A DNA stretch of 64,000 bases from NCBI GenBank assembly GCA_963696405.1, contig CAVOJY010000007.1:248001-312000 (forward strand). The letters run 5' to 3'. Below are positions 16,722 to 24,900 of this stretch, one piece after another (position 1 is the stretch's first letter; every line of letters begins with the position of its first letter). Under the pieces are notes generated by a model that did not search any database, was not told the DNA's origin, and was given only the letters and a program-made list of their open reading frames with translations. This stretch comes from CAVOJY01 sp963696405 (GTDB lineage Bacteria; Chloroflexota; Limnocylindria; Limnocylindrales; CSP1-4). Made by a program: the position numbers and the translations under genes.

Positions 16722-19068
16722 CGCCTGGGGCACCGTCCGCGGACGCGGACGGTGCCGCGGACGCGGACGCGAGCGCCTCCCCGGCCCCGACCTGGGCGAG
16801 CCAGCCATGCTCGATCTCCGCCCGCAGGCCGGCGGCATCCTCCACGAGGCGGCCCTCGGGGTCCACGAGCCGCTGCGCCTCGTCACGCGCGCGAGACGCC
16901 AGCTCGCGATCCTCCGGTCCGGCAAGCGAGGCGACACGGAGGGGCGGAAGGCCGCTCTGCATGACGCCCAGGAGGTCGCCTGTGCGCCGAAGATCCAGGT
17001 CCTTCTCGGCCAGCTCGAACCCGTCGGTCGTCTCGACCAGGGCCTTGAGACGTTCGCGCGCGACCGGGTCGGGGGTGTCCGATACGAGAACGCAGTACGA
17101 CTGCGCCTCGCCACGCCCGACCCGCCCTCGGAGCTGGTGGAGCTGCGCGATGCCGAAGCGGTCCGCGTTGAGGATCGCCATGACGGTCGCCTCGGGCACG
17201 TCCACGCCCACCTCGATGACGGTCGTGCCGACGAGCACATCAACGTCCCCTCGCCGGAACGCGTCCATGGCCGCGTCGCGCTCGGCGGCCCGCATCTGCC
17301 CGTGGACGATGCCGACCCGTACCGCGGGCGCGTTCGCCAGGCCGAGGGAGGCGGCGGCCCCGGGGATCGCCTCGCGCACGCGCGATGCGGCTTCCTCCAC
17401 GGCCACGGCCTCGGTGGTGTCGTCCTCCTCGACGAGGGGAACGACGATGAAGGCGCGGTGGCCCCTGGCGACCTCCCGGACGATCGTCGGGTAGGTGCCC
17501 GTCCCGCCCCGGCCGTCGCGGGTCATGAGCTGGTCGAACGAGCGGATGCCCGTCCGTACCGCGGTGCGGCCCTCGGGCGCGGTGTGCAGGTCCGAGACGT
17601 CCAGGTCGGCGTAGAAGACCTGGCCCAGGGTCCGCGGGATGGGCGTCGCGGTCATGAGGAGGACGTGCGGGGTTGCCCCTTTCGCCGCCAGCGCGTCTCG
17701 CTGGGCGACCCCGAAACGGTGCTGCTCGTCGATGATCACGAGACCCAGGTCGGAGAACCGGACCGTCTCCTGGATGAGGGCGTGAGTTCCCACGGCCACG
17801 TACCCGTCGGAGAGCCCGTCGGCGCCGCGCGGCCGGGGGTCCGCGATGGACTCGAGGGTGGCGCGGCGCTCCGGGGCGGCGAGCGACCCCGTGAGGAGGC
17901 GGACGCGGTGCCCGAGGGGCTCGAGGAAGGCCGTCAGCGTCTCGGCGTGCTGGCGTGCGAGCAGGTCGGTTGGAGCGAGAAGCGCGCCCTGGCGCCCGGC
18001 CTCGGCGAGGCACGCCAGGGCGATCGCGGCAACCGCCGTCTTGCCGGAGCCGACGTCGCCCTGGAGGAGGCGCAGCATGGGCCGGGAGGAGGCGAGGTCC
18101 CGCACGATCGCCCGCACCGCGGTCGCCTGGTCGACCGTGAGCCGGGCGCTCCACGATGCTGCACGCTGTCGCCGGTCGGGATCGTCGGACGCTTCCCACC
18201 GGGGCCGTACCTTCGCCGTGATGACCTGCTCGATCTCGGCGATCCATGCTGCCAGGTGCACCGGGTCGACGGCCACGGGCGTCGCCGTCTCGGGTCGCCG
18301 CTGCCGGTCGCGCGCCACCATCCCGACCTGGAGGGCGAGCAGCTCGTCGAACGCGAGCCGCCGGAGGGCCGCGTCGCGGCCGGCGAAGCTCGTCGGGAAA
18401 TGGGCCTCCTCCAGTGCGTGAGCTATCGACGGCAGTGCAGGGCCCGGCTGCCCACCGGCCCGGAGCGCGGACTCCGGCAGATAGTCCGGGTAGGAGGCGC
18501 CCTGGCGATCGAGGGCGGCGCGGATCGCCCGGCGGAGCGCCGTGTTCGTCACGCCGGCTGTCAGCCGGTACGCGGGCACGATCCGGCCGGCATGGAGGGC
18601 GTCGGGAGTGTCCGCTCCGAACTCCGGGTTCTGGAACTCGAGCGACCAGCCCCGGACGCGCACCCGACCGGTCAGGATGACGCGCTGCCCCCTGGCCAGA
18701 CGCCGCTCGATGTATCGCCGTCCGAACCAGACGGCGATCGCCTCGCTGCCGTCATCGTCGCGGAGCGTCGCGATCGTCCGCTGGATGCGCCGGCGCATCG
18801 TCGGTTCGACGCGGAGGTCCACGACGGTGGCTCGGGCGGACACGAGTTCATCGGGCGGATCACCGACGAGCTCGCGGAAGGTCCTGATGTCGCGGAGATC
18901 GTCGTAGCGGCGGGGCAGGTGGAACAGCAGGTCGCGCACGCTGACCAGGCCGGCTCGACGCAGGCGGGTGAGGATGGGCCCGCCGGGAAGGCCGGCCCGG
19001 GTGATCGGCGAGTCGAGCGAGGGGGCGAGTACAGGCCGGGTCGTCGCAGCACCGGTGCGCGCGGCCAC
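16714..19068 (-). CDS. recG: ATP-dependent DNA helicase RecG
   Basis: RecG reverses stalled replication forks and migrates Holliday junctions. I chose the GTG at 19068 (VAARTGAATT), four bases after fakA; the frame is open upstream within fakA but that is antisense-like. The wedge/OB domain occupies about residues 30-200. Helicase motifs follow: LLQGDVGSGKTAVAAIA (Walker A, about 336), VGTHALIQE, VIIDEQHRFGV (DEQH), TATPIPRTL, TTVIEVGVDVPEATVM and LHQLRGRVGRG. The C-terminal tail ends in an Ala/Ser/Asp-rich repeat. Length 784 residues is normal. Confidence 0.96.
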   Translation of the reverse strand: MAARTGAATTRPVLAPSLDSPITRAGLPGGPILTRLRRAGLVSVRDLLFHLPRRYDDLRDIRTFRELVGDPPDELVSARATVVDLRVEPTMRRRIQRTIATLRDDDGSEAIAVWFGRRYIERRLARGQRVILTGRVRVRGWSLEFQNPEFGADTPDALHAGRIVPAYRLTAGVTNTALRRAIRAALDRQGASYPDYLPESALRAGGQPGPALPSIAHALEEAHFPTSFAGRDAALRRLAFDELLALQVGMVARDRQRRPETATPVAVDPVHLAAWIAEIEQVITAKVRPRWEASDDPDRRQRAASWSARLTVDQATAVRAIVRDLASSRPMLRLLQGDVGSGKTAVAAIALACLAEAGRQGALLAPTDLLARQHAETLTAFLEPLGHRVRLLTGSLAAPERRATLESIADPRPRGADGLSDGYVAVGTHALIQETVRFSDLGLVIIDEQHRFGVAQRDALAAKGATPHVLLMTATPIPRTLGQVFYADLDVSDLHTAPEGRTAVRTGIRSFDQLMTRDGRGGTGTYPTIVREVARGHRAFIVVPLVEEDDTTEAVAVEEAASRVREAIPGAAASLGLANAPAVRVGIVHGQMRAAERDAAMDAFRRGDVDVLVGTTVIEVGVDVPEATVMAILNADRFGIAQLHQLRGRVGRGEAQSYCVLVSDTPDPVARERLKALVETTDGFELAEKDLDLRRTGDLLGVMQSGLPPLRVASLAGPEDRELASRARDEAQRLVDPEGRLVEDAAGLRAEIEHGWLAQVGAGEALASASAAPSASADGAPGDG

Positions 19069-19072
19069 GGCG

Positions 19073-20845
19073 CTATTCCGCGGCGACGAGGTAGCGATAG
19101 TGGGGCTGACCGCCGTGGAGCACCTCGACCTCGACGCCCGGGACCGCATGCCGCAGCGCCGAGCCCAGGGACTCCGCCTCGGCCAGGTCGGCACCGTCGC
19201 CGTAGTAGAGGGTGAGGAGTTCGAACCCCGGCTGGAGCGATGAGACTGCGGCCACGACGGCAGCCATGCGGTCGCCATCGACCGTCACCAGGCCGTCGTC
19301 CGGGTCGAGCACGATGGTCTGGCCCTTCTTCACGCGGCGGCCGTTCACTTTGGCGTCGCGCACCGCGGCCGTGACCTGGAGCGTCTGGACAGACCGCGCG
19401 GCCGCAAGCATGGGGCCCGCGTTGTCCTGGGCACTGAGCGACGGGTCGAAGGCCATGAGGGCGGCGAATCCCTCCGCGGCGTTCCTGGTGGGCACGACCA
19501 CGATCCGCGCCTGCTGATGGAGCATGGCAGCCTGTTCGGCTGCAAGCTTGACGTTCGGGTTGTTGGGCAGCAGGAGGATTTCCCGACCGTCGATTCGCTG
19601 GGCGGCCCGAAGGATTTCCCCGGTCGAAGGGTTCGCGCCCTGGCCCCCGGAGACGATCTCGGCCACGCCGAAGCTTGCGAAGATCGACGCGAGACCGTCG
19701 CCTGTCGCCACCGCTATGACGCACGGGCCGTCGTGATCGGGCCGCCCTGACGGGCTGTCTGCGCTCAGGGACGCGGCGGCCGGCGCCTCTACCGGGGTCG
19801 ACGATGCCGCCTGGGCTACCTGCGGGATGGCCGGCGCCGGCGTGGCCGTCGCAGCGGGCGGGAGGGGCGGGCGGCCGATGAGCGCATGTCCCTGCGCCTC
19901 GCGAGCGTCGCGCGCCTGGCGGTCGAGGTTCTCCACGCTCACGTGGCTGATCGACCCGATCGAGAGGGCGTATGCCAGCACGTGGTCGGGTCGCTCGTTG
20001 TGGATGTGAACCTTCACCGCCCGCATGTCGCCGGCGACCACGACAGACTCCCCGATCGTCTCGAGCTGGCACCGCATGGCATCCAGGTCCAGCGGCGCGT
20101 GCTCGGCGGTGACGAGGAGCATGGTTTCGTATCCGTATCCCTCCTCGGCCTGGGCGATGACTGCGGCGCCCGAAGGCGCGGCGTGCATGCCCGCGGCGAG
20201 GAAGTCGTCTGCCTGGACCGGCCTCCCGAGGAGCCCACGAAGGCCGCCCTGGAGGACGCGATAGAGCCCCTCCCCGCCGGCGTCCACGACCCCCGCCTCA
20301 CGAAGTACCGGCAGGAGCGACGGCGTGCGGGCAACGGATTCCTCGGCCGCCTCGACCGCCGCCGCGAGGACCCCCTCCAGGTCGGGATCGAGCTCGGCGG
20401 CCGTGACCGCAGCGTGGGCCGAGTCACGGACCACGGTGAGGATCGTTCCCTCGACCGGCTTCAGGACCGCGGCCTCGGCCGTCCGGCTGCCGACCGAGAG
20501 CGCATGGGCGAAGTCGAGCGCGCCCATCCGCCGGTGATCGGCCAGCGCTTCAGCGAAGCCCCGCAGGATCTGCGAGAGGATGACCCCGCTGTTGCCCCGG
20601 GCGCCCATGAGGGCCCCGTACCCGACCGCTCCGGCCACCGTCCCGGCGGTGCGATCCGCGGCGGGCACCTGGCGAGCCTCCGCGATGGCCGCCCGCATGG
20701 TGGCCAGCATGTTCGAGCCCGTGTCGCCATCCGGGACGGGGAAGACATTGAGCGCGTTTATCGCCGGGGCGTGTGCCTCGAGGTTGTCCAGCGCCGCGGC
20801 GAAGATGTCGATGAGACAATCGCCGTCGGCCGCCCGTCGCGTCAC
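19073..20845 (-). CDS. fakA: Fatty acid kinase FakA-like (DAK domain) protein
   Basis: A 590-residue DhaL/DAK-domain protein. The N-terminus has the nucleotide and Mg-binding pattern of the family: NALNVFPVPDGDTGSNMLAT (about 31-50) and GALMGARGNSGVILSQILRG. A central domain and the FakA-type C-terminal domain (VKLAAEQAA, VVPTRNAAEGFAAL, VTVDGDRMAA) follow. FakA phosphorylates fatty acids bound to FakB, giving acyl-phosphate for PlsY/PlsX; no fakB is in the window. An Ala/Pro-rich linker joins the halves. It overlaps the upstream Asp23 gene as ATGA, the classic yloU-yloV pair, and precedes recG. Confidence 0.88.
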   Translation of the reverse strand: MTRRAADGDCLIDIFAAALDNLEAHAPAINALNVFPVPDGDTGSNMLATMRAAIAEARQVPAADRTAGTVAGAVGYGALMGARGNSGVILSQILRGFAEALADHRRMGALDFAHALSVGSRTAEAAVLKPVEGTILTVVRDSAHAAVTAAELDPDLEGVLAAAVEAAEESVARTPSLLPVLREAGVVDAGGEGLYRVLQGGLRGLLGRPVQADDFLAAGMHAAPSGAAVIAQAEEGYGYETMLLVTAEHAPLDLDAMRCQLETIGESVVVAGDMRAVKVHIHNERPDHVLAYALSIGSISHVSVENLDRQARDAREAQGHALIGRPPLPPAATATPAPAIPQVAQAASSTPVEAPAAASLSADSPSGRPDHDGPCVIAVATGDGLASIFASFGVAEIVSGGQGANPSTGEILRAAQRIDGREILLLPNNPNVKLAAEQAAMLHQQARIVVVPTRNAAEGFAALMAFDPSLSAQDNAGPMLAAARSVQTLQVTAAVRDAKVNGRRVKKGQTIVLDPDDGLVTVDGDRMAAVVAAVSSLQPGFELLTLYYGDGADLAEAESLGSALRHAVPGVEVEVLHGGQPHYRYLVAAE

Positions 20846-21219
20846 TCTGGAGTCCCGTGCTGGCTTCCATCCCGCGGTGCCGGCCGCACCAGGAGACCGT
20901 CCACGTGGATGGTGATGGCATCGATATCCCGGCCGAGCGCCTGGCGGACAGCGTAGCGGACGGCTGCCTCGACGTTGCTCGCCACCTCGGCGATCGGCAC
21001 CCCGAACGCCACCCGGATGAACAGCTCGACGTCGAGCGTCGGCGCGATCCGGACACGCAGCCCTCGGACACGCCTGCCGAGGCGGGTCAGCAACGCCGAT
21101 ACAAGGTCGGGATCGGCGAACCCGACTACTCCGTACGAGGTTGCAGCGGCGTGATGCACGAGTTCGGCAACGGCCCGCGTGGTGACCAGGGCATGTCCGG
21201 GGAGTGGGCGGTGGCTCAC
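20842..21219 (-). CDS. Asp23/Gls24-domain protein, fakA-linked copy
   Basis: A 125-residue Asp23-domain protein like B. subtilis YloU. Features: VTTRAVAELVHHAAATSYGVVG, then DVELFIRVAFGVPIAEVASN and VRYAVRQALGRDIDAITIHVDGL, the typical helix-strand-helix order. Function is unknown; the pairing with fakA is very widespread. Its last bases overlap the fakA ATG. It is divergent from rpmB, so the 128-base gap contains promoters for both directions; this gene appears to lead the long minus-strand run. Confidence 0.85.
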   Translation of the reverse strand: MSHRPLPGHALVTTRAVAELVHHAAATSYGVVGFADPDLVSALLTRLGRRVRGLRVRIAPTLDVELFIRVAFGVPIAEVASNVEAAVRYAVRQALGRDIDAITIHVDGLLVRPAPRDGSQHGTPE

Positions 21220-21280
21220 GGCGGTGGCACGGCCTCCTGCTGACCGCCGGGCGGGGGCGGCTGGTTGGCTGGGGCGCCTA

Positions 21281-21289
21281 TGCTATAGT
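21281..21289 (+). promoter_or_regulatory. Extended -10 promoter of rpmB
   Basis: TGCTATAGT (21281-21289) is a strong extended -10 (TGn plus TATAGT) about 58 bases before the rpmB ATG. A weak TTGGCT lies at 21265-21270 but the spacing of 13 is too short for a standard -35, so activity would rest mainly on the extended -10. The pattern matches the boxes before secD and rplS. Confidence 0.6.
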
Positions 21290-21347
21290 ACCGACCCGGT
21301 CGCACGCCCCGCGCCGGCGTTCCGAGTATCAGTCACCAGAGGCACCC

Positions 21348-21542
21348 ATGGCCCGCTCCTGCGCCATCTGCGGCAAGGCCTCGATGGGGGGGTTCAACCC
21401 CCAGTCGAGCGGAAGCAACCGGGTTCGCGCCCACCGCCGCTGCGAGCCGAACCTGCACCCGTACCGGCTCGCCCGTGGCAAGAGTGTCGTGCGCGCCCTC
21501 GTGTGCACCCGCTGCCGCCGCACGCTGACGAAGACCGCCTGA
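21348..21542 (+). CDS. rpmB: 50S ribosomal protein L28, zinc-binding type
   Basis: L28 is a 50S protein. The start ATG 21348 gives ARSCAICGKASMGGFNPQSS, a CxxC N-terminus, and ends VVRALVCTRCRRTLTK with the second CxxC, so this is the zinc-binding form. Length is 64 residues. The SNRVRAHRRCEPNLHPYR centre matches the family. It is a single-gene plus-strand unit with its own promoter and a downstream hairpin pair, convergent with dtd. Confidence 0.96.
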   Translation: MARSCAICGKASMGGFNPQSSGSNRVRAHRRCEPNLHPYRLARGKSVVRALVCTRCRRTLTKTA

Positions 21543-21544
21543 CC

Positions 21545-21596
21545 GGGCCGCAACGCGGCCCCGTCCGCAACCTCGACCGCCGGTCCGCCGGCGGTC
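21545..21596. terminator. Tandem hairpins between convergent rpmB and dtd
   Basis: Two perfect inverted repeats fill the 62-base gap between convergent genes: GGGCCGC/GCGGCCC (21545-21551 and 21555-21561) and GACCGCCGG/CCGGCGGTC (21575-21583 and 21588-21596, loop TCCG). Neither has a T-run. Being symmetrical they could end transcription from both sides. Confidence 0.6.
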
Positions 21597-21604
21597 GGTC
21601 TGCG

Positions 21605-22066
21605 TCATGGCCCGGTTGAGCTCCCGCTTTCGCTGTCGAGCCAGATCGTCATCGGGCCGTCGTTGACGAGATCGACCGCCATCTCCGCGCCGAAGACCCC
21701 TCGGGCGACGCGGACGCCATGCGCCGCGACGGCATCCGCGTAGACCTCGTAGAGCTCCTGGCCCTGCTCGGGCGGCGCCGCACGGATGAACGATGGGCGG
21801 CGTCCGCGGCTGGTGTCCGCGTAGAGCGTGAACTGGCTCACCGCGAGCAGCTCCCCGCCCACGTCGAGGAGCGAGAGGTTGGTCTTTCCTGCGTCGTCCC
21901 TGAAGATGCGGAGATCGACCGTCCGCCGGGCGAGCGCGGCTGCGACGACCGGCGTGTCGTCCGCCCCCACCCCGACGAGGGCGACCAGGCCGGGGCCGAT
22001 GGCACCGACCGTCTCGCCGTCAACGAGAACGGATGCGCGGGTGACGCGCTGCAGGAGGAGACGCAT
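21605..22066 (-). CDS. dtd: D-aminoacyl-tRNA deacylase
   Basis: DTD hydrolyses D-amino acids and glycine mischarged onto tRNA. ATG 22066 gives MRLLLQRVTRASVLVDGETV, the canonical start; the frame opening upstream overlaps rlmN antisense sequence. The two catalytic motifs are present: AVSQFTLYAD (SQxxL) and NDGPMTIWLDS (the NxGP cross-subunit motif). Length is 153 residues. It lies 4 bases after rlmN and is the last gene of the def-fmt-rlmN-dtd group. Confidence 0.96.
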   Translation of the reverse strand: MRLLLQRVTRASVLVDGETVGAIGPGLVALVGVGADDTPVVAAALARRTVDLRIFRDDAGKTNLSLLDVGGELLAVSQFTLYADTSRGRRPSFIRAAPPEQGQELYEVYADAVAAHGVRVARGVFGAEMAVDLVNDGPMTIWLDSESGSSTGP

Positions 22067-22070
22067 CGCG

Positions 22071-23246
22071 TCAGTTCGACCCGGGCCCGGCCGGCCCAGC
22101 CCAACGGCGCAGCGGCCAGGGCGCTGGCGCAGGCGGCTCCGTCGGTTCGGGAGCGACGGCCGGGCTTGTCCCGCCTGCACCGGCGACGAGTTGCCCGCAG
22201 GCCGCGCCGATCTCCTCGCCCCGCGTGCGCCGGACCGTCGCCGGGATGCCGGTCCCCTCGAGTTTCGCGGCGAACGCGGCCACCCTCGCGGCCGGGCTCG
22301 GACGCCACGCGGTGTGGGCAACCGGGTTCATGGGGATGAGGTTGACGTGGGCAAGGTGTCCGCGAAGCAGGCGCGCCACGTCGGCGGCGTCCCGGTCGGT
22401 GTCGTTCACGCCGTCGATCATGACGTACTCGTAGCTGACCCGTCGGCCGGTGGCACGGGCGTAGCCGGCGGCCGCTTCGACGACCGTGGCGACCGGGTAT
22501 CGCCGATTGATCGGCACGAGCATGTCGCGCAGCTCGGGGCGGACGGCATGGAGGGACACGGCAAGAGTCCACGGGGGCCGAAGGGCCGTCAGGCGCTCGA
22601 TCCCCGGGACGACGCCGGCCGTGCTCACCGTGATGTGGCGACCCCCGAGGCCGAAGCGGGCGGCGTCCGTAAGCGCCTGCGCAGCCGCGATCACGGCGTC
22701 GAGGTTGAGGAGCGGCTCGCCCATCCCCATGAACACGACGTTCGTCGGGCGCCCGCCGTCGCGGGCCAGGCGGCGCGTCCAGAACCGGACCTGGTCGGCG
22801 ATCTCAGCGCTGTCGAGGTGACGCCGAAAGCCGAGCTCGCCGGTCGCGCAGAACGGACACCCCACCGCGCACCCTGCCTGGCTCGAGATGCATACCGTGA
22901 ACCGGGCGCGACGGCCGGCCCGTCCGGGGTAGTGCATGAGAACGGACTCGACGAGCGCTCCGTCCGCGAGCCGATGAAGAGCCTTCTCCGTCAGTCCGCG
23001 ATCGGCAGGTTGCACGTCCGTGGTGACGATCGCGGAAACGCGGAATGTCCGAGCAATGTCGTCGCGGAGGCGGGCCGGGAGCGTCCGCATCTCGCCGGCC
23101 TCGGTGACGCATTGCCCCCAGGTCCAGGTGAGCACCTGGCGCAGCCGGTAGCCCGGCTCTCCCAACTCGGACAGCCATGCCGCGACCTCGGCCGGCTCGA
23201 GGGCGGACAGGGCCGGGAGCGGCGCCCTCACGTCATCGGTCGTCAC
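22071..23246 (-). CDS. rlmN: Dual-specificity 23S rRNA/tRNA methyltransferase RlmN
   Basis: RlmN is a radical-SAM enzyme that methylates C2 of A2503 in 23S rRNA and A37 of tRNAs. The GTG at 23246 overlaps the fmt stop as GTGA. The radical-SAM cluster motif is CAVGCPFC within SSQAGCAVGCPFCATG (about 124-139). GMGEPLLNLDAVI, ITVSTAGVVPGI, LAVSLHA and PMNPV follow, all family blocks. The C-terminal GEEIGAACGQL has the conserved catalytic Cys region, after which a Pro-rich tail extends the protein to 391 residues. Confidence 0.95.
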   Translation of the reverse strand: MTTDDVRAPLPALSALEPAEVAAWLSELGEPGYRLRQVLTWTWGQCVTEAGEMRTLPARLRDDIARTFRVSAIVTTDVQPADRGLTEKALHRLADGALVESVLMHYPGRAGRRARFTVCISSQAGCAVGCPFCATGELGFRRHLDSAEIADQVRFWTRRLARDGGRPTNVVFMGMGEPLLNLDAVIAAAQALTDAARFGLGGRHITVSTAGVVPGIERLTALRPPWTLAVSLHAVRPELRDMLVPINRRYPVATVVEAAAGYARATGRRVSYEYVMIDGVNDTDRDAADVARLLRGHLAHVNLIPMNPVAHTAWRPSPAARVAAFAAKLEGTGIPATVRRTRGEEIGAACGQLVAGAGGTSPAVAPEPTEPPAPAPWPLRRWAGPAGPGSN

Positions 23247-24259
23247 GAGACCGTCGCCCCGGCCAGCCCGGGGTGCCCCCGTCGCAGCTCGGCGGACGTC
23301 ATCCTTCGGCCGCCTGCAAGCTGGACCTCGTCGAGCCGCAGCGCACCGTCGGACACCGCGAGGGCAAGGCCCTCGCCGTCTGGGACCAGCGTCCCCTGGG
23401 GAGGGCCGCCCGGAGCGCGACGCGCCCCGCCTGCCCGGTCTTCGCCGGCGCCGGGGCGCGGGATTCCCAGGCTGCCGGCGCCGAGCGAGAGCGGCCGGAC
23501 GCTCCACAGGGTGAGTCTGCCCTCGGGGGTGTCCACCCAGCTGCCCGGCCAGGGCTGGAAAGCGCGGACCTGGCGTTCCAGCTGGTGGGCCGGGCGTGTC
23601 GGATCGATCCGTCCGTCCTCCCGGCGAAGCGGGCGCGTGAGTGTCGAGCCACCCGAGGGCTGCACGGCAGCACGGCGCGTACCCAGGAGCCACTCCGGCA
23701 GGACTGCCGCGAGGACCGCGGCGGCCTCCGAGGCCAGCCGCGCCTCGAGAGCCGGTGCGGTCTCTGTGCCATCGAGGGGAAACGCCAGCTGCGCCACGAT
23801 CGGACCGGTGTCGAGGCCGTCGTCCATGAGCATCAGGGTAACGCCTGTCTCAGCGTCGCCGTCCAGGATCGCCGCCGGGATGGGCGATGCGCCGCGGTGG
23901 CGCGGGAGGAGCGAGGGATGGAGGTTGAGTGCCTGGTGGAGCGGCAGGGAGAGGACCGCGGGCGGGACGATCTGGCCGTAGTCGGCGAGGACCAGGAGAT
24001 CCGGAGAGAGCGCTTCGAGGGCAGCGACCGAGTCGGGGTCGCGGAGGCGGGTCGGGGTGAGGATCGGCCCGACCCCAAGTTCGTCGGCTCTCGAGGCGAC
24101 TCGCGAGGGCCGAGGTCGGTGACCGCGCCCGGCCGGCCTGGGCGGTGCCGTCACGATGGCCACCAGGCGGACGTCCGGGAGCGCGAAGAGTGCCTCGAGA
24201 ACCGGCACCGCGAATTCGCCGGAGCCGAGGAAGACCGTGCGGACCGGGGTCCGGCTCAC
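23243..24259 (-). CDS. fmt: Methionyl-tRNA formyltransferase
   Basis: Fmt formylates initiator Met-tRNA using 10-formyl-THF. The GTG at 24259 overlaps the def stop as GTGA and gives SRTPVRTVFLGSGEFAVPVL. The catalytic core ALNLHPSLLPRHRGASPI carries the Asn and His of the family, followed by DDGLDTGPIV. The C-terminal domain (TRPLRREDGRIDP; VRAFQPWPGSWVDTPEG) binds the tRNA acceptor arm. Length 338 residues is typical. The def-fmt pairing is universal. Confidence 0.96.
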   Translation of the reverse strand: MSRTPVRTVFLGSGEFAVPVLEALFALPDVRLVAIVTAPPRPAGRGHRPRPSRVASRADELGVGPILTPTRLRDPDSVAALEALSPDLLVLADYGQIVPPAVLSLPLHQALNLHPSLLPRHRGASPIPAAILDGDAETGVTLMLMDDGLDTGPIVAQLAFPLDGTETAPALEARLASEAAAVLAAVLPEWLLGTRRAAVQPSGGSTLTRPLRREDGRIDPTRPAHQLERQVRAFQPWPGSWVDTPEGRLTLWSVRPLSLGAGSLGIPRPGAGEDRAGGARRAPGGPPQGTLVPDGEGLALAVSDGALRLDEVQLAGGRRMTSAELRRGHPGLAGATVS

Positions 24260-24771
24260 CCGACGAGCGTGGCCGCCTCCCCTGCCTCGGCGTCGTCCTC
24301 GTGGCCGGGCGTCACGGCGATGAGCTCGTCCATCGTCTCGAGGTAGTCGATGTACAGCTTCCCGTCGAGGTGGTCGACTTCGTGCTGGAGCGCCCGCGAC
24401 AGGAGGCCGCTGCCCGCGAGCTTGAACTTGCGCCCGACGCGGTTCTGGGCGACCACCCAGACGCGCTCCCGACGGGTGACGTAGGCCTGGTAGCCCGGGA
24501 TGCTGAGGCAGCCCTCGAGGTCGCGATCGTCGCCCGTGGCGCGGACGATCCGCGGGTTGACGAGCTCGTGCAGGTGTCCCCCGATCTCGATGACCGCGAC
24601 CTGCATGGCCTCGCCGATCTGGGGCGCCGCGAGGCCCACGCCCGGAGCCGCGCGCATCGTGTGCGCGAGGTCGCCGAGGAGTTCGTGGAGGTAGCGACCG
24701 AAGCTGTCCACCGGCTGGCCCTTGAGACGCAGGCGAGGATCGCCGAGGGTCAGGATGGGTTTCACGCTCAT
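24256..24771 (-). CDS. def: Peptide deformylase
   Basis: Def removes the N-formyl group from nascent proteins. ATG 24771 (SVKPILTLGDPRL) is chosen because the family starts there and a promoter lies 6 bases before it. The three metal-site motifs are complete: GVGLAAPQIG, EGCLSIPG (Cys ligand) and QHEVDHLDG (HExxH ligands). Length is 171 residues with a slightly extended acidic tail. It heads def-fmt-rlmN-dtd. Confidence 0.96.
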   Translation of the reverse strand: MSVKPILTLGDPRLRLKGQPVDSFGRYLHELLGDLAHTMRAAPGVGLAAPQIGEAMQVAVIEIGGHLHELVNPRIVRATGDDRDLEGCLSIPGYQAYVTRRERVWVVAQNRVGRKFKLAGSGLLSRALQHEVDHLDGKLYIDYLETMDELIAVTPGHEDDAEAGEAATLVG

Positions 24772-24777
24772 GAACTG

Positions 24778-24783
24778 AGTATA
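24778..24783 (-). promoter_or_regulatory. -10 box of def, leaderless layout
   Basis: On the minus strand TATACT is followed by CAGTTC and then the def ATG. Transcription normally begins about 6-7 bases after a -10 box, so the mRNA would start at or within a base of the start codon. No Shine-Dalgarno precedes the ATG. The other 117 bases of the gap to priA (24772-24900) show nothing else. Confidence 0.55.
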
Positions 24784-24900
24784 ACCGCCAGCCGCCGGTG
24801 CTCCGTGGGGCGTGTCGATGGCCGTGGGGCCCGTCGACGGTCCGCGGGCGTGCCCGGCGCGGGCGACGATGCGCTCCGCTTCCACGTCCGAGGACGCTCC

